A DNA stretch of 64,000 nt from Parascedosporium putredinis (Eukaryota > Ascomycota > Sordariomycetes > Microascales > Microascaceae): positions 992,001 to 1,056,000 of the forward strand of contig CASHTG010000012.1 of NCBI GenBank assembly GCA_949357655.1, in the 5' to 3' direction. The notes under the pieces were generated by a model, which was not told the DNA's origin, did no database searches, and worked only from the letters and a program-made list of their open reading frames with translations. Of this stretch, positions 25,244 to 37,957 are shown in pieces. Numbering within the stretch: position 1 is the first letter of the stretch; the number at the start of each line of letters is the position of its first letter. A program made the translations under genes and the position numbers.

Positions 25244-25827
25244 CTTTGCGGTTGTGACAGGTGCAAGGCCATTCTGCGACTTTCGATAATGTGTGAGGAG
25301 CGAGCGGCGCAAACAGACTGGGATCAAGGAAGGGGGCGAAATCAAGGCGACTCACATACTAGAAACCCCAACTATCTCAACAAAGGGAGGGAATAAAATG
25401 ATAGAAGAAACGACAAGAGGACGAGTCGCAAACTCAAAGGAAGGACGTTTGTCGTTGGGAGGATGAAAAGAAGTGATGTCGTGAGGTGAAGCTTCACTTC
25501 CTGACAGGAACCAACCTTTTCACCGCTTTCGGCAGAATTGAGGGCGCTCTTTCCTGATTAGGAATAGCGGGACTCTACATGCCACTTCACCCCCAAGCCA
25601 GAAGCCAAGGGTTGATCTCCTGAATCGGTTCACCTTTACTTGTTTATCGACTTGCTCGTGGCAGACCCTTGGTCCCGACGACTCCTATTCTCTTCGAATT
25701 ACTGGCCAGTGCCCGGGATTTACTGCATTCGCATTTTTCCTACTTCTTGCGCCTTGCGAACGCGCCCCTATCGTTATTAATTCATCTCCCCTTTCTCTCC
25801 CCCTTCCCCCGCTATCCTGCCGAAGCC
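25244..25827. promoter_or_regulatory. Divergent promoter region of tim21 and glo3
   Basis: Only 584 bases separate the two start codons, so both promoters must lie here or overlap the 5' leaders. A strongly pyrimidine-rich stretch (about 25,785-25,812) just precedes the glo3 ATG, as in many fungal leaders. I did not find a convincing TATA box. Confidence 0.6.
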
Positions 25828-27639
25828 ATGGCCGCCCTCGCATCGAAGCAGGAGTCGCTAAAGATATTCGAAAGGCTCAAGTCGAAACCCGCGAACAAGG
25901 TACGTAGTAGCCATGATTCTTGCGCCTTGATCAAGCGCGAGCCGCAGCTAACACTCGGATTCCGCATACATCTAGGTTTGCTTCGACTGCGGTCAGAATA
26001 GTCCCACATGGACCTCGGTCCCCTTTGGCATCTATCTCTGCCTCGACTGCTCATCGAATCACCGTAACCTTGGTGTTCATATCTCTTTCGTCCGATCAAC
26101 CAACCTCGACCGTATGCGACCCTGACATCCCCATCCCTTGCTTCTGCTGCTACGCTACTCTCCGCTATCTCCCACAATGATGGAAATCGTAGGCTAATGT
26201 TATGCGCTTTCCAAAGAGTGGCAATGGGACCAACTTCGTCTCATGAAAGTTGGAGGTAATGAGTCAGCGACCAAGTTCTTCCAGCAGAACGGAGGCACTG
26301 CTGCGCTTAATAGCAAGGATTCTAAGACCAAGTATCAATCCAACGCTGCCACCAAGTACAAAGAAGAGCTGAAGAGGAGAGCTGCCCGGGACGCCGCGGA
26401 GTAAGTCGAGGCCTCCCCTCCTTTTCTTTTTTCTTTCTTTTCATCCATCTTGTTCTTTTTATTCTTCGAACTGGGGTTCCGGATGCTGATATGGTTTCGA
26501 ACTTGCTAGGTACCCCAACGAAGTCGTGATTACCGACGGTGAAGCTCCTGGTAGTAGCACCCCGGGAGGTGATGCCGAAGATGACTTCTTCTCGTCTTGG
26601 GATAAGCCCGCGATCAAGCGACCCACTCCCCCATTTCTCGGACTGCCACTCCTCCCGTTGTCGGCCGTACCGCGTCCCCGTTGGCCGCTGGCTTGAGCAC
26701 GTCTCGGCCCTCGTCCGCCCTTTCTAAGCCCGCCTCCGACGCCAAGCCTGCCGCTAGCCGCATAACGCACTCAACCGCTCTTCGAAAGACGGGCACGGGC
26801 GCAGCTGGCCCCAAGAAGGCCAACATTCTCGGAGCTAAGAAGACGGTCACCAAGCTCGGGGCCAAGAAGGTCACCAGCGACATCATCGACTTTGACGAGG
26901 CTGAGAAGCGTGCCAAGGAGGAGGCCGACCGCATCGAGAAGCTCGGCTACGACCCTGATGCGGAGGCTGAGGCTGAGACCTCTAAGGGTGCCAAGGCCGA
27001 GGCAGCCAACGTGTTGTCTCCCACCCCCGTGAGCCCTAACAGGGGTGGTTTTGGCAGCACTGCTCCCGCCAAGTCTGGCTCTGATGTCGAGAGGCTAGGC
27101 ATGGGCGTCGCCAGGCTCGGTTTTGGCCAGGTTGGTGGTGGAAAGGCTGCTGCTGCGACTACTGCAGCCCCCAAGAAAGTTGGTGGTGGATTCGGTTCCG
27201 TCGGACCCATCAAGTCGTCTGCGAATGGTAGGTGGTTTATACATTATCACGGCGGACCAGAAGGCCGATCTACGAAGCGTGTGTCACTGATCTTTTTGCA
27301 GATGATGAACCCGACTATGCACGCAAGAAGTTTGGCGCGCAAAAGGGCATTTCTTCTGACGAGTTTTTCGGCAAAGGCGCCTTTGACCCTTCCCAACAAG
27401 CTGAAGCTAAGACCCGTCTCCAGGGCTTCGAGGGTGCTACCGCCATCTCGTCCAACGCCTACTTTGGTCGCCCAGAGGCGCAGGCCCAGGAGGATTATGG
27501 CGATCTCGAGTCTGCGGCCAAGGATTTTGTCCGCAAGTTCGGCATCACCGCCGCTGACGACATTGATAACCTCACAAACGCTCTGGGCGAGGGCGCCACC
27601 AAATTGCAGGGCGCCATCCGGGCTTACCTAGGAAACTGA
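25828..27639 (+). CDS. glo3: Arf GTPase-activating protein, Glo3 (ArfGAP2/3) type; one frame break
   Basis: Stimulates GTP hydrolysis on Arf1 during COPI retrograde Golgi-ER transport. Exons: 25828-25899, 25976-26111, 26217-26400, 26510-27227, 27302-27639. The Arf-GAP zinc finger is complete: Cys26-x2-Cys29-x16-Cys46-x2-Cys49, followed by HRNLGVHISFVRS with the candidate arginine finger at Arg54. The C-terminus has KKFGAQKGISSDEFFG, the Glo3/ISS motif that separates this class from Gcs1. Exon 4 cannot be read in one frame. After KRPTPP (C-run around 26,628-26,632) the frame runs to TGA at 26,694-26,696, but the alanine/lysine-rich protein continues in the -1 frame. One extra C restores 482 aa. 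I read this as a one-base loss, probably an assembly error. Exon 1 ends in PANK and the first intron splits it from VCFDC, as phase requires. Confidence 0.93.
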
Positions 27640-28970
27640 GGCAACCTGAAGAAAAACAGTTTTCGTGTCCTTATCTTTTGAGCTGAGAAATTGGGATGTC
27701 TTGAGAAGTCTTGGTTGTCTCGGTGCTGTCGGGCTTCGTGTTTATTCAAAAGGTCCGCTTCGAAATGAAGACTATACAGATACGGAAATAGGCCTTGCTG
27801 CTATGATAGGAAGATGTCTAGGCCATATCTTCCATTCATCGCCTCTTGGAACCTGTTTTCCTCATGACTGTTACCCCTAGAGACCCTCTACCCCCAAGCC
27901 AACCTTGGACACATTCTATCTTTCTAGGTCGGTGTTTAAAACAGATGGTAAATAATTGCAAGCTGGGGAAGGTTTCTGTTTTTCTTTCGTTTTCCGGTGT
28001 ATGTGGTCGGTCGAAGGAGGGGAACTTGGCCCACATGGGGGTAAAGTCATGCAAGTAAGTGACGAACATCTGGCTGGTGGATGGTGCCTCTTCTCACTTC
28101 TCCCTTACCCTCCGCTCCGTTTCTTCTCAAGTTTTGTTCCCTTTACATTCAATGTTACACGAATAGATGCGATGCGATGCAATGGCTATGAAGAGCAAGA
28201 GTTAAAAAAAGAAAAAGACAAAAAACCCCAAAAGAAAACCCCCTTTCAAACAATTTGGCGCGAATATTCCAAGTGTGTCCCTCCCTGCGTAATTAACCAT
28301 CGCGAGGCCGCGGCCTTTTCTCACGGCCTCTCCCTCACCCTCCCATGTACCTCGGTAGTAGCGGTTTAATTATTTCTCTTCTTATTTCGTGGCTCGCCTC
28401 CCTTCGAGACCGGCAAGAAAAGTGCGCGTTATCCTTGATAGGTGGGAAACGCGCCTGTTTGACTCCCGTCTCATCGATGGTGGGATGGGTGGTAATACAA
28501 CCTCAATACAACTTCATGAACTGACGCACCGACACGTATTAGCACACGGCGGTTGTCGTCCGTTTCTGGTCCCTCTAGTTTTTGACGATTTTATCTGGCC
28601 ATGCACCATTGAAGTTGTATTTCTTTTCTCTTTTGATATATAAGACATGCTTAAGTGTGATTATGTATATACAACAGGACACGTTCACAGTAGTAACTAT
28701 TACTACCCAATGCCTCATCATGTCCTTCCCCTCCCAGGTTTCCCCCATCGTAATCGTGATAGGACTTCCGCTTCAATCTATACAGACATTGATATATAAC
28801 AGACCGGAGCGGCCGCAAAGAGATGGCACCAAACGTTCAGAAACGGAAAGAAAAAAGAGAGAACGAGCAAACAGCCAACCGCAGATAATGCAACACGACG
28901 CAGCCATATACTGATGCCGTCATCACTCTAAATAGTGGGATGCTCTATCCGGCGCGACACCATCACGCAT
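27640..28970. other. 3' intergenic between convergent glo3 and nitronate monooxygenase
   Basis: The two genes converge, so this 1.3 kb should hold both 3' UTRs and terminators. A purine-rich stretch at about 28,204-28,245 and short ORFs are present. I see no gene. Confidence 0.55.
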
Positions 28971-30338
28971 TTATAGCTTGGCAATCATCTTGTTGCCGTT
29001 CTGGATCTCCTTGACAGCGTCACTGACAAATTCATCAATGACGGCCTTGGCCGACTTGTTCTCCGTGACCACGGCGGCGGCCTTGCCCATGAGGAAGGGC
29101 CTGAACTCGTCAAGAACATCATCAACGTCGACCTCGTCGGTGGTCTTGGAAATAGTGTTGGAGATAGACTTGGGGGCTTGCCCTTGCCCTCGGAGAGGAC
29201 CTCGAGGTCGTGCTCGAAAGGAATAACGCCCTTGCCCGTAAGTTCCCGCATCTCAGACTGGCGCTCAGTCTCCCACTCGTTGATGTACGGGTTGTTGCGA
29301 ACGCGCATGGGGCGACCGGTGAAGATGATGGTACGGATATTGTCGTCGAAGGATGCGGTGCGGACGGCCTCCTTGTGAGCCTTGGGAGCGCCGGCCTCGT
29401 CGGTAAGAATGAAGCGAGTGCCGACCCAGACGGCGGATGCGCCCATCATGAGGGAGGCGGCGAGGAGCTGGCCGTTATGGATGCCACCAGCAGCGATAAC
29501 TTGGACGGGCTTACCCGTGAGAGGAGACTTGTGGCCCTTGACGAGGTCGACAACGGCGGGGATGAGGACGGTAGTGGGGGTATCACCAGTGTGGCCACCA
29601 CCCTCTCCGCCCTGGGCGCAGATGATGTCGACGCCGAGCTCGAGGCACTTCTTGGCATGCTTGGGGTGTCCAATCATGTTCATATAGACAATGCCAGCCT
29701 TGTGGATTCGGTCGACGACAGACTTGGGAGGCACACCGACGGCAGAGACGAAGAGCTTGGCACCGGAGTCGATGATAATGTCAACAAGCTCATCAAGCTT
29801 GCCGTTGGTGTAGTCACGGCTATTGAAAACCGAGCAAGATTAGCATACAGCTCTATGCCGGAACATTGTTTCAGATTGAGGCGTACTGCGTAGCGCTCAC
29901 GCTGAGAAGACAATGAAACGTATGAATAGGGAAGATGGCAGAACATACTTGGTCTTACGGGCGCTACCGCCGACCTGGGGGAGGAGAAGATCAACGCCGA
30001 ACGGGGCATTCTTGTCGTTGAGGTGCTCCTTGAGCTCGGCAATCTGCTCGCGGAGCATGTTGGGGGTGTAACCAACACCGCCGATGACACCGAGACCACC
30101 GGCATTGGTGACAGCAGCGGCGAGCTTAGGACCGGCGGCGACGTTCATGCCGGCGAGGAGGATGGGGTGCTTGATGCCGAAGAGCTCGGTAGCGGGGGTA
30201 CGGAGTTGCTCTAGAGAGGGGAGAAATAGTCCACCGTTAGTCACGGATTCGGGAGACGACGGTGAAGAGAAGGTGGTATGAAAGCCAGCGAGAGGCCTCA
30301 ACAAACCAAGGGGGACACCACTTACGAGGAGAAGCCAT
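28971..30338 (-). CDS. Nitronate monooxygenase (2-nitropropane dioxygenase family); one frame break
   Basis: FMN-dependent enzyme that oxidises toxic alkyl nitronates to carbonyl compounds and nitrite. Exons: 30338-30326 (a 13-base start exon, MASP), 30210-29949 and 29819-28971. Donors are GTAAGT and GTATGT, acceptors TAG and TAG, with matching phases. FMN-barrel landmarks: PILLAGMNVAAG, GGLGVIGGVGYTP, then AQGGEGGGHTGD with the conserved histidine of class I enzymes, and AAGGIHNGQLLAASLMMGAS. Near 29,172-29,176 a C5 run (G5 on the plus strand) breaks the frame after SEGKGK. The next frame then reads a normal acidic tail ending NKMIAKL before the TAA at 28,971. Adding one base gives 374 aa, normal for the family. 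A 227-codon ORF on the opposite strand is a shadow. The physiological substrate cannot be told from the sequence. Confidence 0.93.
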
Positions 30339-32116
30339 GGTGACGTGAGAGAACCGAGAGGACGGTGGAGGTCAACAGATACTGGTGAGTGTAGTTTGTC
30401 TTAGGGTGGAGGATAATGAATATCCAAAAAGAGGAGAAGAGACGAGGAAAAGGGAATATTTACGTGGGAGGAAGTGAGAAGGGAGAAGGGGAGGCGAAGC
30501 TTTGCGGATGACTTGTTTAGAAATAAGCAAAGGATCGGAATCGACGCTGTGGAGGGGAGAGCGAGATGGCCTCTTTTTACATGTGCTTCCCCGAGTTTGA
30601 CGGATGCGACGGCTGGCGGCGGCAGGACCAATCGACTCGTGGGTTCCCACTTAACCACCCCGTAATATTTTGGGGAAGGGGCAGGGGTCCGGACTTGATT
30701 GCAAGTGCCAGTCGTGGCAGGAAAACAAGCCGAGGTCCAGGTTTGCTCATCGTGCTCCTTCGTCATTGCGCTTTCCCCACCCCCAACCCTTTGACCCGCT
30801 TTTGGCCTAGTGCTGTCGGGCCCGCACGATGAGAATCTGGGGAACGCGGTGAAAGGCTGAGAGCGGGGCCTGGACACAGTGAGGAGAAGGCATGGGCCTG
30901 CTTGGGTGCGAAAAGTTACCGAGGATAAAGGGTTCCTTAGTCCGGCGCCCGGCTTGAGTAGATTCGGCTCCTTGTTTCCTATGTCCTCCCCCTTGCCACT
31001 CTTTCGGCAGTGCGTGCCCCTCGCAGATCCCCCTCTGTGGCACCCATGAGTTGGTGGCTTGAGCAGTTGCACACGTTGATCATGGCGCTGGATCGCGTTT
31101 TTGACCTCTAAATTTCTACCCATTGAAATTCCCTGGCCTCTCCAAGTGGCCTATCCAAGCCCACGACTTTTGATCATCTCATCACTTCAATAAATCGCCG
31201 GGCACCCAACCCAGACGCACGCGATGCTCCATGCTCCATGCCCGAGGCTTGACACCTGACCTAACCACCTATTATCGATTAGAAATCGAGCTATTTCAAA
31301 GTGTTCGATATGATGGGTATTCGACATAGTATTGATCCCCAAGCTTTGCGACATGCAAAATAAACTGTACTTGCTTGCATCGGCCCATTTCCCCTGCTGG
31401 CGCTGCGAGTGAGTGGGGTCCACTATCATCTTTGGACCTCTCTCCCGCAAGATGCAGGCTCCATCATTGATTGATGTGCAGTTCTGATCTCCTTTCTCCA
31501 CAGCACATCACCTCATATCTCTGCTCACTCCCAAACAGAATTAGTGGGAGGGGCGAAAGTAATTTTCGCACTAGGTCCTCATTCTATCCATTTTCTTACC
31601 TTCTCTTCTCCTCATTTTGGGGATTTTCTTTTCCCTGTTCCTTGCTCAGAAATCGAGCTCGAGCTCTTTCTGCCCCTGGTAGAGGAAAAGTATCACACCG
31701 CCTAGCCCTTTGGGAGCTGTACTTAACCTCTCAATGACCACACCGCTTAGCTTCTTTGGGACTCAAGAGTAATTCTGCCGTTCTTGCCAGAACCCAAGAA
31801 GAAAAAATGGGTGTCCCACTATTGCTTGGAACCATCAATAGCTTGACCTCGACGACAGCGGAAAAAGTACAAGGCTGACTCGCAGCCGCGGAACAATCTG
31901 AGTCGTTACATATTGCCTGTCAACAGATTCATGATTGGCAGGGGCGACTTATTATCTTCGTTGTCTTCTGTGCATGCCGTTTCAGCAAACCGAGCCTGAA
32001 GCTGTACCTCGTGACTTCCCCCACCCCGGCCCTGTCGACGCAGCTCGAATCGCAAACCTAAACATCCATCTTTAATGGTGACGCCCCGAAACTAAACTCC
32101 CGCAATCCCACCCGCC
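30339..32116. other. Divergent upstream region of nitronate monooxygenase and fol1
   Basis: 1.8 kb between two divergent start codons. A 240-codon minus-strand ORF (30401-31123) runs through the proximal nitronate monooxygenase promoter. It has no domain or codon pattern I trust and is best treated as chance. The rest gives only short ORFs. Confidence 0.55.
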
Positions 32117-33814
32117 ATGAGGCCCCCAAGTCTTCCGCTCGGTCGGGCGCCGTTCCCTAGCGTCATCGTGCAGCCCAAAACATCACTAAGGTCCGCCTCG
32201 ACAGCATCCCTAGCCTCCTCCAAGAGACGACCCTTGGCCCTGAGGCGCCATGCCCCGCCGCCGTTCTCTAGCACCCAGCGCCGGGCAGCCCCGATGCGCC
32301 CGTTTGCATGCTGCGGTGGTTGCGGACCCCGCGACCCACCACCTCCGGTAGATCGAAAGAGAAAGGCGTACATTGCTCTGGGGAGCAATGTGGGCGACCG
32401 CATTGCCATGATCGAAGAAGCTTGCGCCGAGATGGATCGCCGAGGGATCCGAGTCACCAAGACGAGTAGCCTTTGGGAGACGAATCCGATGTATGTTGCC
32501 GACCAGGACAAGTTTATCAACGGCGCGTGCGAGGTCGACACCGATCTCGAGCCTCTCGCCCTGCTTGACGAGCTCCAGAGCATAGAAAAGCACCTTGGTC
32601 GCGAGAAAACCATTGATAAAGGGCCTCGTAATATCGACCTCGACATTCTCCTCTACGACAACCAAAAATTCAGCATGAGCGACTTTGGGTACCTCATGCT
32701 GGCATTCTCGAGCGCGAGTTTGTCCTCAGACCGCTCGCGGAGTCAGTCTCCTCCCCTCCGGCCTTGCTTGGTTCCCGGCCTGCCGTTTCTGTGCACCTTT
32801 GGCCGATGAGGCCTACTAACACCTGTTTTGCAGACTCATCCCCGGGACCCCTATAGATCAATCCCGTCCGTGGAAGCTGACCCAGGACTACCTCAACGAG
32901 CTTCCGCCTGCGGACCCCCGCTCTCGCCTCTTACCCCGTTATCCGCTTCGCTCCCCCATCGCTTCCTTTGACGGTAGGCGGCCTACCCGGTTGATGTCCA
33001 TTCTCAACGTCACCCCCGATTCTTTCTCCGATGGCGGGATCAACTCCCCTGAGAATCTCGTGGAGATCCTCGCTAGCCATGCTCGCTCCGGCGCGACTAT
33101 GATCGACATTGGTGGCCAATCTACCTCCCCGGTACTCCCGAGGTATCTGTTGATGAGGAGATTGGCCGGGTCATCCCCATCGTACGGCTGATCCGGACTA
33201 TCCCCGCTACGGCGCACATGACCATCAGTGTCGACACCTACCGTGCCGCCGTCGCCGAGAAGGCCGTCCTTGCCGGCGCCGATATCATCAACGACGTCTC
33301 CGCAGGCCTGCTTGACGAAGAGATGCTCCCAACCATGGCCCGTTTAGGGAAGACTGTCTGCCTTATGCACATGCGCGGAACCCCGCAGAATATGGCCCGC
33401 CTCACTGACTACTCTCCCGCCGGTCTCATTCCCACCATTGCCTCCGAGCTGCTCGAGCGGGTCGAGGTTGCGCAAAGAGCCGGTATCCGCCGCTGGCGCA
33501 TCATCCTCGACCCGGGTATTGGCTTCGCCAAGGATGCGGAACAAAATGTCGAGATCCTACGCCGCCTCGATGATTTGCGTCGCTGGCCCGGGCTCGAGGG
33601 CTTACCCTGGCTCGTTGGCTCTAGCCGTAAAGGATTCGTAGGCAGGATTACGGGCGTGACGGAGCCACGCGAGAGGGTCTGGGGTACCGCCGCAACCGTG
33701 GCCGCGGCGATCCAAGGCGGCGCAGACATCGTTCGGGTGCATGACGTGAGCGAGATGAGTCAGGTCACTAAGATGTCTGACGCCATCTGGAGGGGCAGGA
33801 CAGAAATGTTGTAA
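32117..33814 (+). CDS. fol1: Folate synthesis bifunctional enzyme HPPK-DHPS; two frame breaks
   Basis: Makes dihydropteroate in two steps: pyrophosphokinase (HPPK), then dihydropteroate synthase (DHPS), the sulfonamide target. Exons 32117-32741 and 32834-33814; the donor GTCAGT is weak but the branch CTAAC and TTTTGCAG are good. After a basic 75-residue N-terminus (possible mitochondrial presequence), HPPK shows YIALGSNVGDR, SSLWETNPMYV and GPRNIDLDILLYD. DHPS shows LNVTPDSFSDGG, SVDTYRAAVAEKAV, ILDPGIGFAKD and LVGSSRKGFVGRITG. Breaks: at GGG about 32,688-32,690, where VPHAGILEREFVLRPLAE continues in the next frame, and at CCCC 33,127-33,130, where PEVSVDEEIGRVIP continues. Adding one base at each gives 535 aa. 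There is no dihydroneopterin aldolase domain upstream, unlike the trifunctional Fol1 of yeast. Loop 2 reads IGGQSTS where bacterial enzymes have STRP. Confidence 0.94.
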
Positions 33815-35801
33815 TTCTACTTAAACCCTGAGGAAAGGTTACTGCTTGCTAGCCCTTGTCTAGAAGTAGGCTTTCTTCCTTCCGCTTTCTTTTACCCCTT
33901 GAAATAGAGTCATGTACGTTTGGAGAAGTAAGGGAAACCCTCGAATAGCCCTCTTGTGAGCGCCTGTGGCAGACTCTATCCCCTCAACGGCTCTTTGGTT
34001 AACGCAACGCCGGGGCAAGGTCTCAGCTGTGACACAAAATGCCTTGAGGACCATGACGGATGCATCAGAGACGGTCACCGTTCCAGCTCCCGAGGGGTAA
34101 TATGAGAGCAATTCTACACTGCGGGCATACACAGACATTTCCTCCTCCGAGGAAGTTCCAGACTGCGCCGTCACAGTCTGTGTGCTCGCCGCAGCTCGAC
34201 ATGCGCCTGTCAGCTTAGTACTCCCCATATTCAGTGACAGAGGTGAGATCAGCATTTGCTCGAAATGAAGCGCGGGAGGCGAAAATTCCAGCCGTTTCTC
34301 CATCCGACGAGGCGTCTTGGCAAGATTCAGATCCTTCTCATTATCGTTTCTTTTTACCCTCCGCATTTTCGCCTCGCTTCCCCCGGCCCATCATGGTAAG
34401 CCTATCCGAGGCGGATAGGCTCGTTCCTTCGTCAGGGAAACCGGCCAGGGCACCGACCGAGTAAACTACCGCTGTACGACGCGATCGCTGATGCCCGACT
34501 CTTCTGATGCAGACCGTGAACTCCACCGGTTCTCATTTGGCCTTGACAGCAAATAGAAACATGATAAGAAAAGGGGGAGGATCCTGACATCTGGGTCTCA
34601 AACCCGCATCTGGTTAGCGGAAGAGACCTGCAAGTACTATTATCGTGAGGTGCCACCAGAATGGGGAGGGCCCTCGGGTCTAGATGCACGACACACTACA
34701 GCTCTCAGAGGGTAACATCAGATCTACTTCTTCCGGCAGCTCCCCCATTGGGTTGGAGGTGGATGAGAAGGTGTGTCTCGCTTCTGTCGCTGCTGCGGCT
34801 TTACATGAACATAGGTTTTCACCGAGCATCTCGCCCCGTCCAATTGATCTTGGCCGTGGCGAAAAGGGTGGTGGGGTGAAAAAGAGTCGCTATGTGCCTA
34901 CCTCTTTGATCTCTTGTGTGAGTGCGGTGTATGTGTGTGACGTGCGCTTGTCTCGCTCGCTCCTGCCTCCGTTAGAATTCGCGCCTGCGACACGTTGAGG
35001 GTAGGGTCTTGAAAAGAGAAACCGGATGAATAACGAACCCTGGAGGTACAAAAGAGACTAGCGATGATAAGAGCTAGGCACCGGAAAGCAAGAGGAGTAG
35101 AAACAAAAGCCACATGGAGGATTCGTGATCAGATGAAAGTGAAGGCATCTCTGTCACTAGCTCGCACTACCTAACCAGGCTACTGCCAGCAAGCTTTCCT
35201 GGTTTCCTTGTTAGCCAAAAGGGTCCAACGCCAATTGTTCAGACCTCGTGGTCCCCAGAGTGCGTTGTTTTAATAGGGGCGGGTTGACTGTGCGACGACG
35301 GGACTGAGCGATTGGTTATAGGGCTGAAGGGTTGCCTGAATGCAGTGTCACAGCAGGTAGACCGCGCTACGTTCGTCGTAAACCAATGCTCTCGCCCTCC
35401 AGCTGTACCTTTATTCTCCCTCGTTCTTCTCTTTCTCTTCTAGTCTAACTGCCACATGGAAAGCAGACAGAAAAAAGGGGTGTGTAGGACAGCGCACCTT
35501 GAAGCGGTAATGTAGCGGAAGCGGGGCGGACGGATGGCGGATCTTTATTTTCCATTCTCTTGTTTGGTTTTACCTCGTCTTGCGTTCTACGACCCCATCA
35601 TCGATTGCCTGGTTTTTGGCCGGGGATACGGGGATACACGCCCCTAGGATAATCGGAAGGAATGGTTGCTAAAGCCGAGCCTCTGGAGAATGCCGACGGA
35701 GGATGGGGCTTTGAGTTGGCGATAGCATGGATCATGGGAGCGGCTTCAATTGAGACAAGTTAAAGGAAATCTTACCTGCCCGTCGTGGAACAACAGAAAA
35801 C

Positions 35802-35821
35802 AAAAAAAAAAAAAAAAAAAA
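35802..35821. repeat. Poly-A run (20)
   Basis: Twenty consecutive A. No flanking duplication or upstream element is recognised, so it is listed only as a homopolymer. Confidence 0.8.
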
Positions 35822-37935
35822 GAAGCAAGAGAAAGAGCATATTCCAAGAAGGCTCTGCTTCGAGATTGCGCAGTGTCAATTGGAGTGAGTAGTGAGTAGA
35901 GACCATTAGGGTGTCTACTCGAGATGAAAGCAGATGGGGAGTGGGCATACAAGCTAATTGCAAGCTCCTCCAAGCTGTCATTGCCTTCATCATCTCAAGG
36001 TACAGATGGAGTACATGAAAGACACAGGGAGGGACTTGCTTCCGTTTTGATACCAAGTCCCCGGGTTGCGGGCGGCACCTACAATCCAACCGTTTAGGAG
36101 ATACAAACCCTGTGGTGTTTAGTTCAGAGTCAAGGCTGTATTATGAGAGCGGCCCCCAACAACGGAGCCCTTTTAAGAAACGGGGTGGCGTTGGGAAGAA
36201 GAGAGAGGGCTACCTGCCAACAGTAGCCTCTAAGCTAGGCAAGCACACCCGCATCGACCGCGGAGTGTCAAAAGGTGGAAAGGGGAGAGGAGGAAGGGAG
36301 GGAGGGGCCCTGTCCAAACCCCACCAAAAGCGGAAGCGGCTTCGACGTCTGGTGAGGTGAGGTGAGAATCTCGGCCCGCCAAATTGGAATCAAACGCGAG
36401 GACCCGTTTCTTTGCTCTTGCATCTCAATTTACTAGCTAGCCACAAACACGATGTTGCTTGATGGCACTAGTTGGCGGTATGAGTTCTCGGCAAGAGGGT
36501 GTTAGCTAGTCGTTTCAGTCCGCCGAGATGTCTGATAAAGGTACCCACGATATCCCAGTGGCCTCTGTGAGTTGAATTTGGGGCCTTCTGTCTCACAACC
36601 TCGAACCTCTTTGCATAACAGCCAAGTTCCGAAAGGGTCCTGGTTGACTGACAGTGGACCTGCACACCCTCCTTCCTCACCCCTGTAATGTATGTGCTCT
36701 AACTCACGATGTTGTGAAGCACCAAAGTCCGTTCGCCATACCGTGCCCGTGGTTTGGGAAACCGGGACTAGAAAAGAATGGTGGAGTTTCGAGCCAAGAA
36801 GATGGGCTCTTCGTCGATCGCCTGGTGCAGGCAGCAAGCATCTTTTGTTTGCGTGACATTTCCTGAGGGCTACAGAAAACGCCACATCTTCAAAGCTCCA
36901 TGCCATCGGTCCATAATTTTTTTTTGATACGTCACTTCTCTCGAGTATAGTCAATCCCCCTCAATTTGCTGTATTGTTCTCTTAGATGGGGTTGTTGTTG
37001 GGATAATTGGGCTGGGACAAGCCCTAGACTTTTCTGCGGAAAACAGGGTCGACTGTCGAGGAGCAGAAAGGGGGAAGGGGACAAGGGAAAACCCTCAAGT
37101 GAGCGGCGAAGCAGCTGTGCCGAGAATGCCTCTCGGCCCGCTAGTTGCGCGAGAGTCCGCCGAGCCGGTGTGATCAGATAGTCCATGGCTGCTCGGAGCA
37201 GGGCGGTTTGGCCTGTAATTCGGGGAACGCCAGCTCCTCTCCACTTGAGGGTCACATTTCAGTGTCCATGCTAATGCAGGTCGTAGACAAGCTCGCCTTC
37301 ATCTGGAAAAGTGTGCCGTGAACCTGGCGCACACGTCTCAAAGCAACCAGGTGTTGGGGTCTCCGGTCAAGCTCAGGTGTCGGGGCCCATCGTTGGTGAG
37401 CATGGTTGGGGGAGGGGATGAACCGTTGGCTCTTCAAATCTGCACCTGTATACTCGAGTCAATCAAAGGGATGGGCCACGGGAGACGGAGACTATTACTT
37501 GTAGCAGCAAACAAACGATAAAGTATCACTCGCTAACCGAGTCCTTCGCTAGCCCCGCAGCATCAATCCTCTCAACGCCTATTGCCTAGCTCCCAGGCCC
37601 GCAGACGGTCCTTTCTTCTTCTGCTCGTCCATATTGATATCTATTTGATCACTTTCGTATAATAGACGGATCCAGTGATCCATGGATATCTTCATTCCCC
37701 TGGAGGAGAGCGCAAGTGATTCTCAGAAGCAAGCAGACAAAATCGGGGCCATTCAACTCACGGATCTTTAAGAGAGAAGAGCTCATAGCTCTGCCATCCC
37801 GGAAGTACCATCCAGCCATGGGTGGGCCAAGAGAGCTGTCAGAGGTATCTCTAAGCCAAACCGAGACCCGTACATAGATGTATGCAGCGGAGCGGATTGC
37901 CACCGCGAAGGATTCACCCACTTGATAAAACCAAA

Positions 37936-37957
37936 GCACCAGCACCAGCACCAGCAA
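37936..37957. repeat. 6-bp tandem repeat AGCACC
   Basis: Three AGCACC units plus a partial copy lie just past the plus strand of an unassigned ORF. This is a simple hexanucleotide repeat. Confidence 0.8.

Noticed and set aside
29210..29893. 227-codon plus-strand ORF
   Set aside because: It lies opposite the nitronate monooxygenase coding exon and is a shadow produced by codon bias of the real gene.
30401..31123. 240-codon minus-strand ORF upstream of the nitronate monooxygenase gene
   Set aside because: No domain, no plausible splice structure, and it ends inside that gene's promoter and leader. Long open frames arise by chance in such composition.
33860..34366. 168-codon minus-strand ORF just after fol1
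   Set aside because: No recognised motif or intron. Its position suits the fol1 3' flank. Not enough to call a gene.
34560..34690. tRNA-like GGGTCTCAAACCC segment
   Set aside because: No acceptor or D stem at correct distances on either strand.
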